From Nemertoderma westbladi (taxonomy: Eukaryota > Xenacoelomorpha > Nemertodermatida > Nemertodermatidae), in contig JAUCBJ010000591.1 of assembly GCA_032718475.1 (NCBI GenBank), positions 1-39,975 of the forward strand: 39,975 bases of DNA, given 5' to 3'. The notes under the pieces are model-generated. The model saw only the letters and a program-made list of their open reading frames with translations, did not search any database and was not told the DNA's origin. Positions 22,154 to 32,729 of this stretch are shown here, piece after piece; the first letter of the stretch is position 1, and every line of letters begins with the position of its first letter. Position numbers and translations under genes: made by a program.

Positions 22154-22459
22154 TTAAACAAGATAAAGAAACCGACTGTCCATTGCACTCAGATTTATAT
22201 GTAATACTTTGGTGTGAACATTGAGTAAAAGATAATTCCTCTCCTGAGCAATCAACATCAACCAATCCGAACTCAGAGCTTCCAGTATCTAACTGAACTG
22301 CTTCCAGATCAGAGAAACCCAATAAATGGCAGGCCTTCAATGCTGTTGCCTGAGTGGGTACATTAGCTCCACAAACTGACCTCCAATCGTTGAGATGATA
22401 ATCGAAAACTTCCAATCTTCCTGAACCAACAGCTGTTGATTCGCTTAGTCGTAAAGGAC
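22154..22459 (-). CDS. Exon of the modular gene: SRCR domain
   Basis: The 306-nt symmetric phase 1-1 exon encodes one complete scavenger receptor cysteine-rich domain of about 100 residues. It begins GPLRLSESTAVGSGRLEVFD and continues NDWRSVCG, KACHLLGF, GLVDVDCSGEELSFTQCSH and NGQSVSLSCL. The order of motifs (GRLEV, WxxVC, CxxLGF, DVDCSGxE, C) matches the SRCR family. Six cysteines are visible. The acceptor is TGTTTCAG and the donor is TTTAA|GTAAGT. SRCR domains mediate extracellular ligand or pathogen binding in animals. The specific ligand cannot be inferred. It joins to TSP1 exon 22592-22838 upstream and to 20923-21314 downstream. Confidence 0.92.
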
Positions 22460-22591
22460 CTGAAACAACATAAATACATTTACAATTCCTTACCAATTTC
22501 AGCATATTACACTCAGTCCGAATATCATTTAGAATGTATGCTTACTAAAATTTCACTTTACTGTGTCGCAATTTATATTTTGTAAACCTAC

Positions 22592-22838
22592 CAATACACT
22601 CCACCGAGTAGCAGTCTATAGTAATGATCTTTGGTCCCAGCGCAGAGCACTGTGAGTCATCAACAACATTGTCACCAATGTAACATTCTCTTACGAACAT
22701 CCTAGTTCCTAGTCCACAGACAGCGTCACAGTCTGGGTTGTCGTCTATATTCTTCCATTTTATGCAGGGATCTAACCCACACGCCTGTATTTCAATGCCA
22801 TTTCCTAAACATTTACCGTGACACTCGCGGCGTCTTTC
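22592..22838 (-). CDS. Exon of the modular gene: end of a TSP1 repeat and a second TSP1-like unit
   Basis: The 247-nt exon enters in phase 0 after TTTTAG and leaves in phase 1 at TATTG|GTAGGT. The first part, ERRRECHGKCLGNGIEIQAC followed by GLDPC, is the second half of a TSP1 repeat (the R-x-R strand and the last cysteines). The rest begins IKWKNIDDNPDCDAVCGLGT and continues MFVRECYIGD, DDSQCSALG and DCYSVEC, with the C-x-x-x-CGxGxxxRxC pattern of TSP1 but only one of the usual tryptophans. Joining to 29555-29716 restores CRGGFQ-ERRREC across a 6.7 kb intron. Confidence 0.85.
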
Positions 22839-23488
22839 CTAAAATATAAAGGGTAGAATTCCTTATTGCTGTCATTATCACAGTATGTCAGGCTTTTGGA
22901 TCTAGAGTGTTATCCAAAGTTATCCAAAGTGTCCTATGTTTCTGGAACTGATTGTAAAAGATAATTCATTCTTATCCTAAAAATCTTGAAGGGGTTATTC
23001 AACATATCAAAAGAATTTTAGGCAAGAATTGTTGATTCACAGCTACTTTTCTGTTTTAAATAATAATCATCTGTCTGAGGGATTCTGGAACAGGTAGTCG
23101 CATTGTGACGAGATATGTTCGGGTTATAGTTTATGAGGTCCGGATGATCTTGATTCTTGAGACCTTCTGTTTCTGGTTTAAAAGCAATCATGAATATTTA
23201 TATAAATTTTGCGATTGCAAAGTACGTCTTTAGCAGTAATGCAGAAACTGTATAAATAAATTTTAAGAGTATTCCTTTTGGATAAAGTGGTCACAGTCGA
23301 AATACAATATTTTTATTAACATTGCGACCTATCCCAGGGTTAAACAAGCAACACACCTAACATATATAACGTCAGTGATTTGGTGCAGATGTTAAATGTA
23401 AACGTAGTGCATTTATAGGGGTATGGGTTTATTTGGGGTATATTATTCCTGTATTCTGTCTGTGTTATATATTAGTGTTATTGCAGTA
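22839..23488. other. Intron sequence, no gene
   Basis: Start of the minus-strand intron's 3' portion. AT-rich, with no exon or element recognised before the foldback element at 23489. Confidence 0.6.
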
Positions 23489-24420
23489 CACCATGTCCCA
23501 TAATATAGTGTCATTTTCTGATGACACGGACCCCCCCCCCCCCCCCCCCCCCAGATTTTTCTACAAATCTTTATCATATTGCTTGAACTTTGAAACACAA
23601 CTAGTTCCACTCGCCGTCGATGAGCCCATGAAGCCGGAATTTTTGATTTGCCTTTAATTTTTTTTTAAGAGTTTTAAAAAAGTGTCTTTTGCGAAATCGC
23701 ACCCGCCGTATCGTGGACATTCTTTACATTAGTTCTACATTAGTCGTATTTTTTTCATATCATTAAAAAGCTTGCCTTGCAAGGATTCGAAATATGTAAC
23801 AATATCTGAATTTCGTTGATAAATAACTGAGATGTAGGTGTTCAAAGATTGCACTAAGTATCGATCGCCGAAGGGCATTTATTCCATTTAATAAATACAC
23901 AATTCTGGAACAATTTGTTTATGTATGAATAGCTACGCAATAGATATATTTGATAGGATTACCGCTGTTGCCAACCAACTTATAAAATAAATAACACATT
24001 CTAGAATTTTGTGTATTTATTAAATAGAATAAATGGCTTGCAGCGAACGATAATTCTTGCAATATTTGAACGCCTATATCTCAGTTGTTTCTCAACGAAA
24101 TTCAGATATTGTTACATATTTGGATTCCTTGCAACGCAAGCTTTTTAATGATATGAAAAAAATACGACTAATGTGAAGAATGTCCACGATACGGAGGGTG
24201 CGATTTCGCAAAAGACACTTTTTTAAAACTCTTATAAAAATAAATTAAAGGCAAAATCGAAAATTCCGGCTTCATGGGGTCATCGACGGTGAGTGGAACT
24301 AGTGGAGGTTCAAATTTCAAGCAATATGATAAAGATTTGTAGAACAATCTGGGGAGGGGGGGGGGCGGGGGGGGGGGGTCCGCGTCATCAGAAAATGACA
24401 CTATATTACGGGACATGGTG
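23489..24420. mobile_element. 932-bp foldback element with TA target duplication
   Basis: Arms of about 420 bp (23489-23910 and 23998-24420) are inverted copies with moderate divergence. Both ends begin CACCATGTCCC(A/G)TAATATAG and are flanked by TA, as in Tc1/mariner-type insertions. Each arm carries a C tract next to GACGCGGA or GACACGGA (22 nt at 23531; an interrupted run of G at 24356-24378 in the other arm). The roughly 90-bp centre has no ORF. Similar-looking open frames in both arms are a by-product of the inverted repeat. It lies in the intron between the two TSP1 halves. Confidence 0.88.
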
Positions 24421-24583
24421 TATTACGGTTTGCTGAAAGATTATATTATTATAGCAATCGCATTTCGCCATTTTGTTATAAACTGTCGTGGTGGCTGCTG
24501 TATGTTTATGATACCCAATGCTTATCACTTACTATAAAGCAAAAAAAAAGTCCGGGACCAAATTTAATTGGTACTATATAATG

Positions 24584-25172
24584 GTAAATGTTCTAGAACC
24601 TTAATATATATTATTATATGGTAGCTAGTGTTTTTTTTTTACAAAGTAGTATTTTTTTGAAAATAAAAAGATTTTACTTTTTTTTGTTAACATTATAAGT
24701 TATGGTAGCTATGGTGTTTTTATGGAGCTTGTGAATTATTTACTAGCTAGTAATAGTATGTATTTAAAATGTTTAAAACTGTATTTTTTTATATATTGCG
24801 TATGTATACTGTATGTGTTGTTGGTTGGTTAACAAGCCTAAATTATTATCCTAGATAATAGCTGGATCTCATTCAGGGACTGTTATAATATCATCAATAT
24901 TTTTAGTAATTAATATAATCAGCAACAGTTTAGGTCTAATTCTGAAATATCAATGTTTTCACAAATGTTTTTGTTATTTCAAGGAAATGCTAGCTAGTAA
25001 AAAAATACACCTTAATAAATAATATATAATAATGTTCTCGAACACTTACCAATAACAAAAATAAAAAAAATACAGTATTTTTAAAATTTCAAAAAATTAT
25101 AGCAAGTAAATAACACTAGCTACCATAAAAAATATCTCTACTAATGTTCTAGAACATTCACCAATATCTAAA
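24584..25172. mobile_element. AT-rich foldback/MITE with TGTTCTAGAAC in its ends
   Basis: The left end, TGGTAAATGTTCTAGAACC followed by ATGGTAGCTAGTGTT at about 24617, is repeated inverted at the right: AACACTAGCTACCATA at about 25112 and GTTCTAGAACATTCACCA at 25146-25163. About 50 bp of arm is recognisable on each side, around an AT-rich interior holding further TAGCTAGTAA segments. Exact borders are uncertain and no ORF is present. Confidence 0.6.
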
Positions 25173-25200
25173 AAGCACTAAAAAGTTGCTATCAGGAACC

Positions 25201-25336
25201 GGACAATTCGGTTCCGGACAATTCGGTCCCGGACAATTCGGTCCCGGACAATTCGGTCCTAGGCCAATTCGGTCCCGGACAATTCGGTCCCATTTATTTG
25301 GTGTTTTGGGACCGAATTGTCCGGGACCGAATTGTC
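25201..25336. repeat. GGACAATTCGGTCC tandem and inverted repeats
   Basis: About six direct copies of a 15-bp unit, GGACAATTCGGTCCC (one is CCAATTCGGTCCC), cover 25201-25292. After the spacer CATTTATTTGGTGTTTT come two inverted copies, GGGACCGAATTGTCC, to 25336. The block can form a large hairpin and stands immediately before the 24-bp array. Confidence 0.9.
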
Positions 25337-25344
25337 CTACATCC

Positions 25345-28300
25345 GTTGCAGTGGTGTCTGCTATGGTGGTTGTAGTGGTGTCTGATATGGTGGCTGTACT
25401 GATGTCTGCTATGATGGTTGTACTGGTGTCTGCTATTGTGGCTGTACTGATGTCTGCTATGATGGTTCTACTGGTGGCTGTAGTGGTGTCTGCTATGGTG
25501 GCTGTACTGGTGTCTGATATGGTGGCTGTAGTGGTGTCTGATATGGTGGCTGTAGTGGTGTCTGATATGGTGGCTGTACTGGTGTCTGATATGGTGGCTG
25601 TACTGGTGTCTGCTATGATGGCTGTTCTGGTTTCTGCTCTGGTGGTTGTACTTGTGTCTGCTATGATGGTTGTACTGGTGTCTGCTATGGTGGCTGTACT
25701 GGTGTCTGCTATGGTGGCTGTACTGGTGTCTGCTATGATGGCTGTTCTGGTGTCTGCTCTGGTGGTTGTACTGGTGTCTGCTATGATGGTTCTACTGGTT
25801 CTGATATGGTGGCTGTAGTGGTGTCTGCTATGGAGGCTGTACTGGTGTCTGCTATGGTGGCTGTACTGGTGTCTGCTATGATGGCTGTTCTGGTGTCTGC
25901 TCTGGTGGTTGTACTGGTGTCTGCTATGATGGTTGTACTGGTGTCTGCTATGGTGGCTGTACTGGTGTCTGCTATGATGGCTGTTCTGGTGTCTGCTCTG
26001 GTGGTTATACTGGTGTCCACTATGATGGTTATACTGGTGTCTGATATGGTGGCTGTAGTGGTGTCTGCTATGGTGGCTGTAGTGGTGTCTGCTATGGTGG
26101 CTGTACTGAATCTGCTATGTTGACTGCTATGGTGGCTGTACTAATGTCTGCTATGGTGGCTGTACTGGTGTCTGCTATGATGGCAGTACTGGTTTCTGCT
26201 ATGATGGCTGCACTGGTGTCTGCTATGGTAGCTGTACTGGTGACTGCTATGGTGGTTGTACTGGTTTCTGCTATGATGGTTTTCATGGTGTCTGCTATGG
26301 TGGCTGTACTGGTGTCTGCTATGGTGGCAGTACTGGTGTCTGTTATGGTGGGTGTACTGGTGTCTGTTATGGTGGCTGTACTGGTGTCTGTTATGGTGGC
26401 TGTACTGGTGTCTGCTATGGTGGCTGTACTGGTGTCTGCTATGATGGCAGTACTGGTTTCTGCTATGATGGCTGCACTGGTGTCTGCTATGGTAGCTGTA
26501 CTGGTGACTGCTATGGTGGTTGTACTGGTTTCTGCTATGATGGTTTTCATGGTGTCTGCTATGGTGGCTGTACTGGTGTCTGCTATGGTGGCAGTACTGG
26601 TGTCTGTTATGGTGGCTGTACTGGTTTCTGCTATGATGGCTGCACTGGTGTCTGCTATGGTAGCTGTACTGGTGACTGCTATGGTGGTTGTACTGGTTTC
26701 TGCTATGATGGTTTTCATGGTGTCTGCTATGGTGGCTGTACTGGTGTCTGCTATGGTGGCAGTACTGGTGTCTGTTATGGTGGGTGTACTGGTGTCTGTT
26801 ATGGTGGCTGTACTGGTGTCTGTTATGGTGGCTGTACTGGTGTCTGCTATGGTGGCTGTACTGGTGTCTATTATGGTGGCTGTACTGGTGTCTGTTATGG
26901 TGGCTGTACTGGTGTCTGCTATGGTGGCTGTAGTGGTGTCTGCTATGGTGGCTGTACTGATGTCTGCTATGATGGTTGTACTGGTGTCTGCTATGGTGGC
27001 TGTACTGGTGTCTGCTATGGTGGCTGTACTGGTGTCTGTTATGGTGGCTGTACTGGTGTCTGTTATGGTGGCTGTACTGGTGTCTGCTATGGTGGCTGTA
27101 GTGGTGTCTGCTATGGTTGCTGTACTGGTGTCTGCTATGGTGGCTGTACTAAGTGTCTGCTATGGTGGCTGTAGTGGTGTCTGATATGGTGGCTGTACTG
27201 GTGTCTGCTATGGTGGCTGTACTGGTGTCTGCTATGGTGGCTGTACTGGTGTCTGCTATGGTGGCTGTACTGGTGTCTACTATGGTGGCTGTACTGGTGT
27301 CTGCTCTGGTGGTTGTACTGGTGTCTGATATGGTGGCTGTACTGGTGTCTGTTATGGTGGCTGTACTGGTGTCTGCTCTGGTGGTTGTACTGGTGTCTGA
27401 TATGGTGGCTGTACTGGTGTCGGCTATGGTGGCTATACTGGTGCTGCTTTGGTGGCTGTACTGGTGTCTGATATGGTGGCTGTACTGGTGTCTGCTATGG
27501 TGGTTGTACTGGTGTCTGCTCTGGTGGTTGTACTGGTGTCTGATATGGTGGCTGTTCTGGTGTCTGCTCTGGTGGTTGTACTGGTGTCTGCTAGGGTGGC
27601 TGTACTAAGTGTCTGCTATGGTGGCTGTAGTGGTGTCTGATATGGTGGCTGTAATGGTGTCTGCTATGGTGGCTGTACTGGTGTCTGTTATGGTGGCTGT
27701 ACTGGTATCTGCTCTGGTGGTTGTACTGGTGTCTGATATGGTGGCTGTACTGGTGTCTGTTATGGTGGCTGTACTGTTGTCTGCTCTGGTGGTTGTACTG
27801 GTGTCTGATATGGTGGCTGTACTGGTGTCGGCTATGGTGACTATACTGGTGCTGCTTTGGTGGCTGTACTGGTGTCTGATATGGTGGCTGTACTGGTGTC
27901 TGCTATGGTGGTTGTACTGGTGTCTGCTCTGGTGGTTGTACTGGTGTCTGATATGGTGGCTGTTCTGGTGTCTGCTCTGGTGGTTGTACTGGTGTCTGCT
28001 AGGGTGGCTGTACTAAGTGTCTGCTATGGTGGCTGTAGTGGTGTCTGATATGGTGTCTGCTATGGTGGCTGTACTGGTGTCTGTTATGGTGGCTGTACTG
28101 GTGTCTGCTCTGGTGGTTGTACTGGTGTCTGATATGGTGGCTGTACTGGTGTCTGTTATGGTGGCTGTACTGGTGTCTGCTCTGGTGGTTGTACTGGTGT
28201 CTGATATGGTGGCTGTACTGGTGTCGGCTATGGTGGCTATACTGGTGCTGCTTTGGTGGTTGTACTGGTGTCTGATATGGTGGCTGTACTGGTGTCGGCT

Positions 28301-29515
28301 ATGGTGGCTATACTGGTGCTGCTTTGGTGGCTGTACTGGTGTCTGATATGGTGGCTGTAATGGTGTCTACTATGGTGGCTGTACTGGTGTCTGTTATGGT
28401 GGCTGTACTGGTGTCTGCTCTGGTGGTTGTACTGGTGTCTGATATGGTGGCTGTACTGGTGTCTGTTATGGTGGCTGTACTGGTGTCTGCTCTGGTGGTT
28501 GTACTGGTGTCTGATATGGTGGCTGTACTGGTGTCGGCTATGGTGGCTATACTGGTGCTGCTTTGGTGGCTGTACTGGTGTCTGATATGGTGGCTGTACT
28601 GGTGTCTGTTATGGTGGCTGTACTGGTGTCTGCTCTGGTGGTTGTACTGGTGTCTGATATGGTGGCTGTACTGGTGTCTGTTATGGTGGCTGTACTGGTG
28701 TCTGCTCTGGTGGTTGTACTGGTGTCTGATATGGTGGCTGTACTGGTGTCGGCTATGGTGGCTATACTGGTGCTGCTTTGGTGGCTGTACTGGTGTCTGA
28801 TATGGTGGTTGTACTGGTGTCTGATATGGTGGCTGTACTGGTGTCGGCTATGGTGGCTATACTGGTGCTGCTTTGGTGGCTGTACTGGTGTCTGATATGG
28901 TGGCTGTACTGGTGTCTGCTCTGGTGGTTGTACTGGTGTCTGATATGGTGGCTGTACTGGTGTCTGTTATGGTGGCTGTACTGGTGTCTGCTCTGGTGGT
29001 TGTACTGGTGTCCGATATGGTGGCTGTACTGGTGTCGGCTATGGTGGCTATACTGGTGCTGCTTTGGTGGCTGTACTGGTGTCTGATATGGTGGCTGTAC
29101 TGGTGTCTGCTCTGGTGGTTGTACTGGTGTCTGATATGGTGGCTGTACTGGTGTCTGTTATGGTGGGTGTACTGGTGTCTGCTATGGTGGCTGTACTGGT
29201 GTCTGTTATGGTGGCTGTACTGGTGTCTGCTCTGGTGGTTGTACTGGTGTCTGATATGGTGGCTGTTCTGGTGTCTGCTCTGGTGGTTGTACTGGTGTCT
29301 GCTATTGTGGCTGTACTGGTGTCTGCTATGGTGGCAGTACTGGTGTCTGCTTTGGTGGCTGTACTGGTGTCGGCTATGGTGGCTGTACTGGTGCTGCTTA
29401 GGTGGCTGTACTGGTGTCTGCTATGGTGGCTGTGCTGGTGTCGGCTATGGTGGCTGTACTGGTGTCTGCTATGGTGGCTGTACTGATGTCTGCTATTGTG
29501 GCTGTGCTGCTGTCT
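25345..29515. repeat. 24-bp minisatellite, about 174 units, intronic
   Basis: The unit GTGTCTGCTATGGTGG followed by CTGTACTG is repeated for 4.2 kb with variants (GATATGG, GCTCTGG, GTTATGG, GCTATGATGG). Higher-order blocks are visible: a marker TTTTCATGG recurs 264 and then 168 bp apart (11 and 7 units), and ACTAAGTGTCTG recurs at 27148, 27604 and 28012 (19 and 17 units). Since 24 is a multiple of 3 and the unit lacks stops in five of six frames, long open frames occur on both strands. The host-sense strand reads STATIADT. Single-nt indels such as GGTGCTGCTTTGG break all long frames. The array starts 39 bp from the donor of the TSP1 exon and lies within its intron. Confidence 0.95.
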
Positions 29516-29554
29516 ATATTATGTTAATATTGCCTATATTACGTTTATAAGTAC

Positions 29555-29716
29555 CTGAAATCCTCCACGGCATGCTGCTGTGCACTGTGTCCATGGCAGC
29601 CACTCACTCCATGTTTCGTAGTCAAGTGCTGCATGGACACAATTCGGCCCGTTGGGGTCACATGGGGCCACAGTAGTGAGACACGGTGGGGTAGCTTCGA
29701 GTGGGTATTCTTCTCC
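29555..29716 (-). CDS. Exon of the modular gene: first half of a TSP1 repeat
   Basis: The 162-nt exon, phase 0 at both ends, lies between TTATTTCAG and CAG|GTACTT. It encodes GEEYPLEATPPCLTTVAPCD, then NGPNCVHAALDYE, then TWSEWLPWTQCTAACRGGFQ. The last stretch is a textbook TSP1 start (W-x2-W-x2-W-x2-C-x3-C-x-GG), completed by ERRREC in the exon at 22592-22838. The N-terminal part has three cysteines of unassigned fold, possibly the end of an earlier repeat. TSP1 repeats bind glycosaminoglycans or proteins in the extracellular space. Upstream exons are expected but only one weak candidate (30212-30307) was found. Confidence 0.88.
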
Positions 29717-30102
29717 CTGAAATAACAAGAATAAAATTGTACAATGGCGACTGAAGACTTTATGGAAATTTTAAAAAAATATCAATATAATTATAATTTA
29801 AGAACAATTTAATTGAAATTTATTTAATAGATTTAAATATATCAATAAAAATATATAAATAGATTTATGATTTTTTTGGACAATTTCTTTCACTTGTTTT
29901 TTCCTGCTTATTTAATGAAGTAATCTATTGATGAGTTTGCTTCCTCAAGATTAATTCGGCACTTCTAACTCCATGAATTTCATCCATATATCGAAGTAAT
30001 TCAATATTATTAATCAGGTTCTATAGACCACTGAAACCACATATATCACTAGCCGATATTGTGGCACTTCTGATAAAAAGAAAACGCCACACGATGATTA
30101 CT
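29717..30102. other. AT-rich sequence, no gene
   Basis: No coding sequence or repeat was recognised. It is probably intron or upstream sequence of the modular gene. Confidence 0.55.
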
Positions 30103-30143
30103 CACGATTACTCACGATTACTCACGATTACTCACGATTATTC
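30103..30143 (+). repeat. Short CTCACGATTA tandem repeat
   Basis: Four to five copies of the 10-bp unit CTCACGATTA. Confidence 0.9.
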
Positions 30144-30211
30144 TTACTTAAAAATTTAAGAGCATCTGCTCCATACTTTGAAGCTTTTTCCTTTAAATCA
30201 TATTTCTTTAC

Positions 30212-30307
30212 CTGGAAATCTTTCTCTTGTCCCTCTTGTAAGGGGGGAAATTGATGGACATACGATCCAGGACCTGTTTGAAAGCGTTTGACAGCATCAG
30301 GACGGGT
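30212..30307 (-). CDS. Candidate upstream exon of the modular gene (uncertain)
   Basis: A 96-nt minus-strand stretch between an acceptor (CATCTGTATCAG) and a good donor (TTCCAG|GTAAAG) would add TRPDAVKRFQTGPGSYVHQF followed by PPLQEGQEKDFQ in phase 0, which matches the phase 0 start of the exon at 29555-29716. No domain is recognised. The open frame extends beyond both splice sites (30128-30355), so other explanations are possible, including chance or a fragment of an unrelated gene. Confidence 0.3.
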
Positions 30308-30895
30308 CTGATACAGATGGTGCAACCAGGGCAAGATTGCCCACAATAATATCATGGAGCACCGTTTTCGTTTCGTGTTCTAGCATGCCAGCCCAAGCCG
30401 GTTGTCTTACAGAAACTGGAAATGTTTTACATTCACTTCACACCCGCCGGCCTGTGATTAAGAAGCAGCACCACAAACTTGCGCAAATCGCGCTTCTGCT
30501 TATTAAAAATTATCACATTTAAATCATTCGGTTTAAAATAAATGCAGAAAATTCAATAAAACTGTGATTGAAATTAGAATATTGACGAATTCCAAGATAG
30601 CTCCTTTTAACGAATTCATTAAAAAGGCTCTCTCTTAGAACTTCTATATGGTATCCTAAGAGCGCCTATCTAATGAATATATTGGAATATGCTATCTCTA
30701 TACAGTTTCTGAGATAGCTCCTTATAATGAATTCTTTAGAAAGGCACTATCTCAGTTATCCTTATACAGTTTTAGAGATGGCGCATTTTTAATGAAATTG
30801 TTGCTGCAGTTATAAATCCTGCCTTTAAAATTACTTATTTACCAATTTTACTCAAACACGATGTTTTTATTGATAAAGGACCAGTCACGGTGTTT
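30308..30895. other. Non-coding region with imperfect hairpins
   Basis: No gene is recognised. CTGAGATAG at 30709-30717 pairs with CTATCTCAG at 30747-30755, and GATAGCTCCTT...GAATTC-type blocks recur at about 30596 and 30713, suggesting an old duplicated or palindromic repeat. Confidence 0.5.
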
Positions 30896-31143
30896 ATAAT
30901 AATTATTCCTAACAAATTATTCTCTAGTAAAGGTTCTTACGCCATCTAGTGCTATTATACCTATATTCGAACTAATCTATTCAATCTGTAAGCCTCAACG
31001 GAATATGTGATGTCTTATTGCCTCAACGGAATACGTGATGTCTTATTGGTCCAAATTATTCTATTAACTCTACCTGGTATAAAATATTCGTTGGTTGGCC
31101 TATTCAGGCACTTGTAATCTGTGTCCTGCAGAAGAATTTCCTT
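30896..31143 (+). repeat. 5' LTR of the BEL/Pao element
   Basis: It differs from the 3' LTR at three positions and has no indels. It contains a 28-bp tandem duplication around CCTCAACGGAATATGTGATG and CCTCAACGGAATACGTGATG. GGTATAAAATATTCG at about 31077 could be a TATA box. Confidence 0.92.
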
Positions 31144-31165
31144 AGAATATAGGGACAGAATAGTT

Positions 31166-32496
31166 ATGCCCACTGTTCGACCTAAACAGGTGCGACCAAC
31201 CCCTCTGCTGGCAGACAGAATGTCCAGCACTGCGTTCGCCCACCCACATAACACCCACACTCTGGGCCCCAGTTTGTCTCCCATCATCAACTCTCGTGAT
31301 GGACACCTTGCCGCCTTATGGCCGGCCGTGTCCGTCGGTTCGGTTGAGTTGGTAAGGGACGTGGGGCCCATGGGGGCGAAAGGGAGAATCGCCCGGGCGA
31401 ATGAAGACTCCCTTTATAGGGAAAGATTAAACGAGTCCTCATTAAATCTGCAAGCCATGCAGTGAACAAAATCAGCAACAACAACAACAGCAACAATTAC
31501 AGCAGCATTTAAAGCAGTTGCACGACGAAGCTGTCAATAACGAGCAATCGCGTATCTCGCAGCATCGACGTCTACAAGAGTTGCGAGGTGAATCTGCACA
31601 AAAAGGAAAAAGGAGCTACACCAAAAGCTGGCTAATTCTCAGGACCTCCTGGCCTCTAACAATACCTGAAAATATGTCACGCCCTCCTATCTCACCCAAT
31701 GTTAAAAACTCTGAATATAACTCAGAGGCACAAAATGACACACAAAATAATAATAATGTTAATAACCCTTACAGGCACCCCCAGACTAATGTAGGCCTCT
31801 GTGATAACTCTACTTTTAACTCTATGTTTAATAGTACTACTGTATAGCCCAAGATAGTTTCACCCGCCAATTAGCGCGCACTGAAGCGCGTCAAGCTGTT
31901 AAAGTAGGTGAAATTATTAAATTTCATGGAAATGAGTTAAAATGGCTTCCATTTAGAGAATATGTAAAAGATAGTATATTTAGTTCACCATTACCTAATA
32001 TTGAGAAACTACCCTACCTAATCGATTGTTTAGAAGGCTATCGGAAGAAATTAGCGCAAAGATATATCAGACACTCACAGGGATTGGAAGAATTATAGAA
32101 ACTGTTACAAGCTAGATACGGAAACGAAGCGTCTATAGCTCAATATCTGTATCGAAAGTTGGTTAATCGTAAACGTGTGATAATTACAGAAATGATTGAA
32201 TTTGTGGACAAGATCAAAGAAATCTGCGACAACCAGATTGGCTAGATAAACATGAATATTATGACACCCCGGTCGTTGTTGGTATGATTTCTGCAGCTCT
32301 GCCCAAAGGCAGTGTATCCACACGATGGGACTGCAACGTACCGAATGCACAACTCCGTAACAAACCAGCTCCAGGCATGAAGGACTTCTTAGAATATCTC
32401 GATTATGAATCCTCTTTACTTATGATTACTCAGCGCCGTGAGCGCAACGTAGACCCGAAACTCGACAAAAATCCTCCAACCAAACGTCGGGAATGA
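31166..32496 (+). pseudogene. BEL/Pao gag remnant
   Basis: The likely start is the ATG at 31166 (MPTVRPKQVRPTPLLADRMS). Frame 1 ends at 31465 and continues in another frame with a poly-glutamine stretch and a charged helical segment, LHDEAVNNEQSRISQHRRLQ, then a stop at 31845-31847. The next piece, in yet another frame, has IIKFHGNELKWLPFREYVKD and EKLPYLIDCLEG. This is the conserved F-x-G-x-x-x-x-W-x-x-F-R core of the BEL/Pao Gag domain (DUF1759). Stops at about 32096 and 32243 and a frameshift before 32284 follow. The product would assemble the particle in an intact element. This copy is dead. Confidence 0.85.
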
Positions 32497-32729
32497 GTAT
32501 ATCAAACGGATTTATCCACATGTGAAGAAGAATCGGAGGGAAGTGAGAGTTCCTATCATATAACGGATAAAACTAAACATACGACACAACAGCGAAAGAA
32601 CCCTAGATCTCTATCCCCTAGATGCAAAGGTCAATCTGATAGACCCTCACGTGACAGTACCCCCGTCCGAACTGTAAAAACTCAAAACGCAACACACACT
32701 GAAGTAAAAACTCTTAACAGATTATTAAA

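Larger units (their letters stand above)
15465..29716 (-). other. Partial gene model: TSP1 - SRCR - Cys-rich/Ig - EGF modular extracellular protein
   Basis: Seven minus-strand exons are supported by splice signals and compatible phases, in transcript order: 29555-29716, 22592-22838, 22154-22459, 20923-21314, 19813-19936, 15923-16141 and 15465-15692. The junction phases are 0, 1, 1, 0, 1 and 1, and every one matches on both sides. Domain order is the TSP1 first half, the TSP1 second half plus a second TSP1-like unit, SRCR, a six-cysteine segment, an Ig-like domain in two exons, two EGF-like modules, and an unknown segment. Such combinations occur in invertebrate adhesion or receptor-like proteins, so a secreted or cell-surface role is inferred. 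No signal peptide, transmembrane segment, start or stop was found. Intermediate exons may have been missed. Confidence 0.75.

Noticed and set aside
23433-24416. Similar proline-rich open frames in both arms of the foldback element
   Set aside because: The arms are inverted copies, so one frame is duplicated. Nearly all base differences I compared between the arms change the amino acid, which argues against selection on a protein, and the proline run is the C tract.
25345-29515. Long plus-strand open frames (up to 355 codons) of VSAMVAVL, CLLWWLYW or GVCYGGCT repeats
   Set aside because: They exist in all plus frames because a 24-bp unit has few stops. Frames break at every single-base indel and no unit shows codon-level constraint. 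They are by-products of the minisatellite in an intron of the opposite-strand gene.
31015-31371. 118-codon minus-strand frame over LTR and gag
   Set aside because: It is antisense to the BEL/Pao LTR and gag, whose plus-strand reading shows the family motifs.
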